From the NCBI GenBank assembly GCA_934047225.1, contig CAKOHE010000009.1, positions 152,001-216,000 of the forward strand: 64,000 nucleotides of DNA, written 5' to 3'. Under the pieces are notes generated by a model that saw nothing but the letters and a program-made list of their open reading frames with translations, was not told the DNA's origin and made no database searches. Positions 56,763 to 64,000 of this stretch are shown here, piece by piece. The stretch comes from Ypsolopha sequella (lineage: Eukaryota; Arthropoda; Insecta; Lepidoptera; Ypsolophidae). How positions within the stretch are numbered: position 1 is the stretch's first letter; every line of letters starts with the position of its first letter. A program made the translations under genes and the position numbers.

Positions 56763-57318
56763 TTGCTGTACTTATTTGTTATTATTTTTATTTAGATATC
56801 AACCTTTTTGCATTACACTTATTATTTACACCTACATTTGTTTTTCTAAAATCAGTAGTACCTACCCTTTTAGATGTAAACCGTATTTCTGTAATTTATA
56901 TTGTTACAAAATGTGGACCTACCACTCAAATGAAGAGATGGAACAGCACAATTCGATAACCGGTGGCTAGTTACTTTGTGTTCAGGCTTGAAGTGGTAGT
57001 CACAGATAAACTTATTTTTATATATTTTCAAGGGATCGCTTTCCTTTATTTTTTCACCAACAATCTCCAGTCAAGCCTTGAATGACTCAGCCCGTCTCCC
57101 GGGGTGAGGGAATCGATGCATGTAAGCTCCTGCAAACATAAAACATTTTAAAGTTTATAATTAATTGGCGCAAAATTTAATCTAGTAAATAATTATGTGG
57201 CACCGAGACCCAACCACCGATTATAAATTGGGGCCCAAAACAACGTTACATAGTCCATTGATTCTTGTGACTTACCTAATTCACTGCAACCAAAAATACA
57301 GTAGACTTTTCTCTTCAT

Positions 57319-58079
57319 TTTTACTCACAAATTTGCACAATAATTTCGGAAAATCTTGTTTCAAATTCAACAACCGTAAATGAAAAAAGACGTTCCTTTC
57401 AACGCACGTTTTTAAATCAAATAAGATTATTATGCCTACAAATTATATACGAAATTAAAAACGACACAAAATATACCAAAAGTTAGTAAGTTAAATGTAA
57501 ATTAAATTTTACAAACATATTTCGGAAATAAATAATACATTTATTTAAAAAGTCATGTACAACTGATAAATATAATTTTGCGTAGAATGAACTTTTATTC
57601 CTAAATATAGCCATCCTATGTTGCCATATCCCTCTATAATTTGTGGTTGCCATCTATTGCAGCTTTTGTGAACTTTTATTTTACTAATTATTTGCACCAG
57701 ACAGAGACCAGAATTCGCTACATTCTATGCAAAAGGCGGCTTGTTTTAAGTTTCAGGCCCCTGCGCTTGATTTAAAACCAACCAAAATAAGACTGAATCT
57801 TATAAACGTCAGCAGTGTTACCATCTTGAAATTTGAAATCTCGATAATAATCCTACTTGGGCATTTTCGTCGACTATATTTGGTAAGTGCTGAAAACTAC
57901 ACCAGATTATCACTTATTTTCATTAACAATTTAGCCCAGATGGCTATTCACAATACAAACGTATCACTGGAAGAATCACCAATAAATTTCGCGGTTACTA
58001 CACATGTACAGCGCTATAAACTTATCTGAACCGGTGGCGAAAACAGCAACTCAAGTCGCCATCTTGAATATGTCACTCT
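57319..58079. other. Upstream of the P-like gene, no gene seen
   Basis: AT-rich flank of the THAP first exon. The frame at 57727-58029 has no domain. Two related gccatctattgc / gccatcttgaa words occur. Confidence 0.35.
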
Positions 58080-58355
58080 GTGAATGTTGCCGACCACAAT
58101 ATTGGAAAAAGCGATTCAGAAATGCCGCAATTAATCTCAAATGGATTTAATGCAGCATCGGTAGAAGAATGGCAAAAGTATTGTGGACATGTGAAAAAAA
58201 TTGAAAACGAATATATAGATAAAGATGGTTATTTAGATGAACCGTTCATCATTACTTTGAACAATGACAGTGAAAGTGAAAGTAGCGATTCTGAGGATGA
58301 TGAAACAGGTGATTCGGGTTCGGGAATATCTGGAATTAAACCATTAAATTGTTAA
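58080..58355 (+). CDS. Acidic-tail ORF, probably a transposase C-terminus
   Basis: 91 codons: after a polar start comes WQKYCGHVKKIENEYIDKDG, then FIITLNNDSESESSDSEDD and a Gly/Ser end. The arrangement H-x2-KIE-x-Y followed by an II-L-x-DSDSE acidic tail is one I associate with the last exon of DDE transposase-derived proteins in insects; the family cannot be fixed from this alone. No catalytic sequence precedes it, so it may be an orphan exon. Confidence 0.35.
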   Translation: MNVADHNIGKSDSEMPQLISNGFNAASVEEWQKYCGHVKKIENEYIDKDGYLDEPFIITLNNDSESESSDSEDDETGDSGSGISGIKPLNC

Positions 58356-58384
58356 CTTGATCACAATTATAATATTAAAATATA

Positions 58385-58720
58385 ATGGGTGATGGATGAA
58401 ATAATTAAAAGTGCCTGAATATTTTTTTGTTGATAGGAATAACTTTCCCCATAAGAGGAAAAAAAAAACTAAATTTTTTAGGTGGTTTAATTACATTAAA
58501 AAATATAAAAACTTTTAAATTTTAGATATACGAGGCTATACAGCTGCATACGAATACTTCCTTTGCCTGCATATAAAAAAACCGTTATTAATCTATGGTA
58601 ACAAAAAGACACCAAAACATAACCTATCGTATTGTTATTCTTTTAATGGTATTCTTTATTAAACAAAAGTTTAATTTTGCAACTGCTTACTCACACCTGA
58701 TGATGAAGAAGCAGATTTGA
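58385..58720 (+). repeat. Long inverted repeat, left arm
   Basis: From tgggtgatggatgaaat through aactttccccata, gaatacttcctttgcctgca and gttattaatctatggtaaca to actgcttactcacacctg, this is the reverse complement of 63565-63895, with only small differences. Confidence 0.85.
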
Positions 58721-59057
58721 ACAAGTTAAAGGATATGTCAAATTGACTAAATTTTTTATGCCACCTAAATTTTTTGTCTAAAGATTTTTATTGTAACAAC
58801 TTTAAGTTATGCATGCTACTGGCTATTATAAAGCTTTACTGTACACATTATTTCAAAGATTCAATTATTTCGCAAATATGTAAACACTATACACATTATC
58901 TCATTACACACAAAACGTATTTAAGCTAAGTAACAATAAACACAATTACATTATTGTCAAACAAAACAATATCCCCCCCGCTTTGACTAAACAAATTCAT
59001 TACAATTACTTTAATATACTCATAATTATGACTTATTGTATCTTCCCTTTATCTGGT

Positions 59058-62000
59058 ACTAACATCAAGAGACAGTTGCAAACAAGTTTCAAAAGAGAAA
59101 GATAAACTCAATGAAGAAATAGATAACTTTTCTGTATCTGACTCAGTATTATGTGACGCTGATAACTGTAAACTTCTACTCCCCAAGTCAAAAGAAAAAC
59201 TTACCATAATAACACAGAACATTCGTAGTATTTCTCGTAATATGGATAATTTTTTGATATTGCTGGAGATAATTTGATGTGAAATGGACATTATAATTTT
59301 GACTGAATGTCGCTTATCCTGTAATCCTGTCATACCACAAATAATAGGTTACAACTCATATGCAACAAAAATAAATCACAATCAGAATGATGGCGTTGTT
59401 GTCTACGTAAAAAACAATTTGAATATAAGTGCAGAAGAGCCTACCATTTTGGAGTGCAGTAGTCTTTTGATCAAAATCAACAATGAAACTGGTATTTTAG
59501 CAGTTTATAGACCGTCTGCCTTCAAAGTCCTAGATGCGTTTGAAAACTCCTTTGACACATTTCTGTCCCATATTCCATCTAATTATACTTTTTCAATAAT
59601 AGGTGACATTAATATTGATATTCACCCAGAAAATAAAAATTATAACTCTCACAATTATCTTAACATATGTGCATCTCATGGCCTTTTACCCGCTCATACT
59701 ATTCAAACACACTCAATAACCTGCCTTGATCACGTCATGTTAAGGACACAAAAACCTGCACTCACTCTAGTAACCACCTCCACAGTCACTGATCATCAAG
59801 CTGTAATACTTTGTTTATTCTCCAATCCATTAAGACAGTATTCACATACAAAACATATATCTGTAGACAATAAAGGTCTTGACCGTGAACTGGAAAATAT
59901 TGATCTTGAACCTATTTACAAATCAACTGATGCTAACTTAGCTATGCAGTATTTAACATCCAATATTCAACTAGCCATCAACAATAATAGTCACGTTATG
60001 AATTATCCTAGGCGAAAAAAAATCATCAAACATTGGATTACACAAGGTTTGTTAAAATGCATAAGAAACAGAGACAAAATGCACAAAAAACTCAAAAAAG
60101 CACCTGAAAATACAATACTAAAATTAACTTATTGCAGATACAGAAATTACTGTAATGCTCTATTAAAAAAACTAAAAATTAAATATGAATCTGATAAATT
60201 AGTTGAAGCAGGAAATAACAATAAAAAATTATGGGAAGCTATAAAACACATTACACACACAAATAAAGTAAAAAATAAATCTACTGAGCTGCTACACTCA
60301 TCTTCCCCTCAGTTATCCGTAGATAACGTAAACAATCATTTTGCAAACGCTGGTAAAAATTTAGCTAGTAAAATTCAGAAGCCCCCCGTAAATTATCCCA
60401 AAACAAATCCCCCAAAAAGCCTCAATTCTTTTGTACTATTAAACATAGATGAAGGGGAATTCGAAAAACTTATAATTGGACTAAAAATTGATTGTGCTGT
60501 AGGATGGGATAAAATCTCAAACAAAATATTAAAATCGTATAAAAATATTATAGTTCCACCTCCTACATATATCTTTCAATTATGCTTAAATTCAGGTACC
60601 TTCCCCTAAGTGTTAAAAAAATCAGTTATACTTCCTATACATAAGACCGGAGACAAGAATTTCGTTGACAATTATAGGCCAATCTCTATCCTTCCTTCTA
60701 TCTCAAAACTCCTAGAACGCATAATAAACTCCCGCCTTATTAAAAACCTAGAGTCAAACAACCTTTTATCAGATTCTCAATTCGGTTTTCGCACTGGACG
60801 AAGTACTGATGATGTAGTACATGAGCTCACTAGCTATGTTGTTGAGAATCTAGATAAGAGATCAAAAACTATTGGCATTTTCTTAGACCTTGCAAAGGCC
60901 TTCGATACGGTGTCTCTTCCTACTCTTATCATTATCAGCAAGCTGGAAAATATTGGCATAAGAGGTAACCAACTTAAGCTACTGCAGGATTATGTCAGTG
61001 AACGATATCAATGTGTCAAAATTGATAATCACATGAGCTCCGATTTACCAATTACTTTTGGTGTCCCGCAAGGCAGCATTCTAGGCCCCACTCTATTTCT
61101 CATATACATAAATGACCTCTGTGATCTTAATCCTGCCCATGGAAAAATTGTCTCATATGCCGATGACACAGCTATTCTCTTTTCAAAAAGTACATGGGAG
61201 GATACTTATAATGCTGCACAGGACGGTTTTGATGAGGTAACCACTTGGCTCCGCACGAATTCTCTGACCCTGACCTCCAAGAAAACTAAATATATAACCT
61301 TTAGTATGTGAAATTTTGAAATAAAACAACGAAACAAAATAATTGCTCATTTTTGTACCGATACAAAACCTCAAAACTGCACATGCCCACCTTTAGAAAA
61401 AACGAATTATATTAAATATTTAGGAATAGTTTTGGATAACACTCTTAGCTTTGCCTCGCATATAGAATTAGTCTCCGCCAGGGTAAGGAAGCTAATTCAT
61501 ATTTTTAAAAACCTTCGTCATGTTGCAAACAATAAAATTATAAAACAGGTTTATCTCTCTCTTTGCCAATCAATACTGACTTACTGCATAACTTCATGGG
61601 GTGGAGCTCCAAAAAGTAGATTAATAATACTAGAAAGAGCACAGAGAGCCAGAGACGTATTTCGGTTTTCTACGCCCCGGGCGAATACGATTGGGCCGCC
61701 CCCCTTAACCAACTGCCGAGGGAAAAAAGGGAGTGCGTACGGGTGAGGCGCCAAATACGTATTTTTTTAATGTGAATTTGTTAAAATACTAAAGATTCTA
61801 AATTATGAAGCTGAATGGCCGCCCCAGGGACAGGGCCGCCCCGGGCGATCGCCCGAATGACCCTATGGAGAATACGTCACTGCAGAGAGCCATTCTCAAA
61901 GTCAGCACCTTTCGCCCAAAACTCTTTCCTACAGATATTCTACTACATTCGTGTAATGTACTCTCCGTACGTCAACTCTTTATTCTGTATACTATCCTTA

Positions 62001-62251
62001 AGCAACACTCTCATACCATATACGATCCTTCTCTTCTAACCCGTCGACGTAATGATAGAGTTTGTACTATACCGACGTTTAAACACGCTTACGTTAATAA
62101 ATACCTTCCATTCCTCGGACCATATCTTTACAATAAAATAAATAAAATAATTAATATATACCCACTAAATAGAACACAATGTAAAGGAACTGTCATTGAA
62201 TGGCTTAAAAAACTAAATTACAGTGAAACAGAAGATTTATTAAATATATAA
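59058..62251 (+). pseudogene. Jockey-like endonuclease-reverse transcriptase (broken)
   Basis: One reading frame runs almost from end to end. The endonuclease: KLTIITQNIRSISRN, MDIIILTECRLS, then IGDINIDIHPE (catalytic Asp) and STVTDHQAVI (catalytic Asp-His). The RT: VILPIHKTGD, NYRPISILPSISKLLER, FLDLAKAFDTVS, FGVPQGSILGPTLFLIYIND and the YADD motif. The C-terminus ends SETEDLLNI. In-frame stops at about 59276, 60606 and 61308 and the MITE at 61650-61882 break it. The frame resumes unchanged after each stop, and after the MITE once one copy of the duplication is discounted. Usual function: nick the target and prime reverse transcription of the element RNA. Confidence 0.85.
61650..61882. mobile_element. 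hAT MITE inside LINE J3
   Basis: CAGAGACGTATT and reverse CAGTGACGTATT termini with the perfect 8-bp duplication CAGAGAGC (61642-61649, 61883-61890). GC-rich interior (cgccccgggcgaa). Discounting it joins ..ERAQRA to ILKVS in frame. Confidence 0.9.
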
Positions 62252-62834
62252 ACCTAAAAGCTTCAAACTAAATCACTTTTCAGTCATGATTTAAGTTCAA
62301 GTTTATTATTTTATTATTATGTAACTCTTAACTATTATTATTATTATTTTATCTTTCATACATACACAATGACACACCCTCTCACACTCACACATATACA
62401 CTCTACACCTACACACACAGGGAGGAACACCTTTCACATATTTACTTTAGTTTATTTTATTTTACACTATATAATTTTACTTGTCTCACTCAATAAAACT
62501 ATCATAAGATTCTAAATATTGGAAGAGCACTGCTGCCTGAAACACCGGTCTAGAGTACTCTAGCACCTAGTTCGGGCACAGACGTACTTACTGGCAACTT
62601 GTTTTATGTAACTTGTTTTTAAGTAATCATGTACAATCAAACACTGTAATATGATAATTTGATTTTGATTTAAATTTAAATAAACTATAAACCTGATGGT
62701 GACATGATGACATGATGGCACAAAACATGTTTTATTGGGTTCTCTCCAACGTTGATGTTCTTCAGTATCCATTGTGTAGAGAACTAATACACAAAAATCA
62801 GAAGAAAAACACAATAGTCCAGTTTCAGTTCCAG

Positions 62835-63541
62835 GGGGTCTACTCTGATCGTGTTCGATCGTACAATATTCGGTCGAGTATCGTAATATCAACGCGAGTG
62901 GTACTCTGATAATCAATTTTCGAACGACAAACGTATTTGACAGGAGTTTGATCGAAACGCTTACTCCGAAGTTTCCGAACATCGACCGATAATTCTATTT
63001 TGACAGAAGTTTGATCGTGATTTTTACGTCAGCTCAAGAGGTGTCGTTTTAATATCGAAAGTTTAACATTTACTTAATATTATTAGGTTTGTGACTGTTT
63101 TAAATATAGTAATTGATGGCAATCTGACACCCCCACGGGGATTCGTGTCGTGATAATTTATATAAATTATCTCAGACAAAAATGATATACAAAAACTAAA
63201 GTTTAATTTTGCAATTTCAGCTTTAAACACAAGTAAATATAGTATAATATATATTGCCATCAATTACTATATTTAAAACAGTCACAAACCTAATAATATT
63301 AAGTAAATGTTAAACTTTCGATATTAAAACGACACCTCTTGAGCTGACGTAAAAATCACAATCAAACTTCTGTCAAAATAGAATTATCGGTCGATGTTCG
63401 GAAACTTCGGAGTAAGCGTTTCGATCAAACTCCTGTCAAATACGTTTGTCGTTCGAAAATTGATTATCAGAGTACCAATCGCGTTGATATTACGATACTC
63501 GACCGAATATTGTACGATCGAACACGATCAGAGTAGACCCC
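62835..63541. mobile_element. Long-TIR MITE
   Basis: Arms of about 290 bp (62835-63122 and 63252-63541) are near-perfect reverse complements beginning GGGGTCTACTCTGATCGTG, around a 130-bp AT-rich centre. Flanked by CAG on both sides, compatible with a 3-bp PIF/Harbinger-type target. No coding sequence. Confidence 0.85.
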
Positions 63542-63564
63542 CAGGGTACAAGGCGTAGGTAGTC

Positions 63565-63895
63565 GTCGAAGCAGGCAAATTCAAAGGTCAGGTGTGAGTA
63601 AGCAGTCGCAAAATTAAACAAAATACCATAAAAGAATAACAACACGAGAGGTTATGTTTTGGTGTCATTTTGTTACCATAGATTAATAACGGTTTTTTTT
63701 ATATGCAGGCAAAGGAAGTATTCGTATGCAGCTGTATAGCTCCGTACATCCAAAATTTAAAAGTTTTTATATTTTTTAATGTAATTAAAGCCACCTAAAA
63801 ATTTTAGTTTTTTTTTCCTCGTATGGGGAAGGTTATTGCTATCAACAAAAAAATATTCAGGCACTTTCAATGATTTCATCCATTACCCATTGGTA
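63565..63895 (-). repeat. Long inverted repeat, right arm
   Basis: Reverse complement of 58385-58720; the two arms enclose 4.8 kb that includes LINE J3 and the long-TIR MITE. After it, 63896-64000 is AT-rich with no feature seen. Confidence 0.85.
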
Positions 63896-64000
63896 ATTTT
63901 TTTGTGTTAAATTTTTTATTCATGCTTATAAACTTCAAACTTCCTATAAAGATTTCCTTAAAACACTTCCTTTTAAGATTTCCATACAGGTGGTTTATTT

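Larger units (their letters stand above)
50415..57318 (-). pseudogene. P-element/THAP9-like transposase gene
   Basis: Minus-strand exons with matching phases: 57276-57318 (ATG, VYCIFGC), 56923-57129 (rest of THAP), 56210-56344, 54614-54679, 54133 to 51770 (interrupted by piggyBac), and 51424-50415. Exon 2 carries MHRFPHPGRR, FICDYHF and CAVPSLHL, the THAP landmarks. Exon 5 has YTLQEKIMALTFFKKSPKLY and the RNase-H-like core start LCTLIFDEMSL. The last exon has LTRNLNQDPVEFFFGNIRS, typical of P/THAP9 C-termini. Lesions: TGA at 57071-57073 where the THAP Trp is expected, shifts near 52407, 51838 and 51360, and the piggyBac insertion. I cannot tell whether it was a mobile P element or a captured host gene; no P-type terminal repeats were found. 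Confidence 0.8.
59050..62720 (+). mobile_element. Jockey-like LINE, near complete (copy J3)
   Basis: It contains the end of an upstream coiled-coil-like segment, an endonuclease, RT, C-terminal region and a CA-rich 3' end (cacacaccctctcacactca) closing with a (catgatgga)-like tail. One hAT MITE is inserted (61650-61882). The 5' end is truncated before a full ORF1. Confidence 0.8.

Noticed and set aside
57727..58029. 100-codon plus-strand ORF
   Set aside because: No recognisable motif, and it lies in the AT-rich flank of the P-like gene.

Overview
The window reads as AT-rich insect nuclear DNA, most likely from a moth or butterfly. Evidence: spliced genes with GT-AG introns, a ZAD-type C2H2 zinc-finger gene (an arthropod family), interspersed repeats typical of Lepidoptera (for example the motif cgcgagtccgactcgcac near 8.8 kb), and a dense mixture of Jockey-like LINEs, a BEL/Pao LTR element, hAT, piggyBac, pogo and TTAA-type DNA transposons. 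There is no bacterial-style gene layout, CRISPR array or rRNA.

Three host-type or domesticated-type transcription units can be supported. (1) On the minus strand, a ZAD plus five-finger C2H2 gene can be followed exon by exon from about 49.5 kb down to 12.7 kb. Zinc-finger spacing and splice phase fit across the junctions at 40955/16770 and 16696/12846, but the gene carries an in-frame TAG, a 2-nt shift and a BEL/Pao insertion inside an exon, so it looks dead. Three more minus-strand exons (11.5, 10.5 and 2.1 kb) continue the zinc-finger theme and run towards the left edge. (2) Nested in the 24-kb intron of that gene, on the plus strand, is an apparently intact two-exon gene (26059-28611) that resembles augmin subunit HAUS6/dgt6. 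(3) On the minus strand from 57.3 to 50.4 kb lies a P-element/THAP9-like transposase gene with six recognisable exons. It is broken by a stop at the position expected for the conserved THAP tryptophan, by frameshifts, and by a piggyBac element inserted in the opposite orientation.

The rest is a nest of mobile DNA. 0.1-2.1 kb: a TIR element carrying three insertions, one of which encodes a THAP finger exon. 2.4-3.0 kb: a hAT MITE with a hairpin repeat inside. 4.04-7.39 kb: 36 tandem copies of a 93-bp GC-rich unit flanked by splice-like signals. 7.4-9.3 kb: hAT with an inner TIR element. 11.6-12.7 kb: LINE tails. 14.4-18.7 kb: hairpin repeat, (TA)n, Jockey LINE, pogo-like element and a TTAA foldback. 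22.5-25.9 kb: GC-rich MITE, giant foldback, decayed DNA transposon. 28.8-33.7 kb: solo LTR, second GC-rich MITE, and a 3.4-kb TTAA transposon with a decayed Kolobok/Mutator-like transposase. 34.9-41.7 kb: Jockey LINE, 8-bp-TSD TIR element, LINE and SINE pieces. 42.1-47.5 kb: a young BEL/Pao element. 58.4-63.9 kb: a long inverted repeat enclosing a near-complete Jockey LINE (itself hit by a hAT MITE) and a long-TIR MITE.

The most informative signals are the exon-by-exon death of the zinc-finger gene, the exon-like 93-bp satellite, and a TTAA transposon system with a candidate parent element and foldback derivatives.
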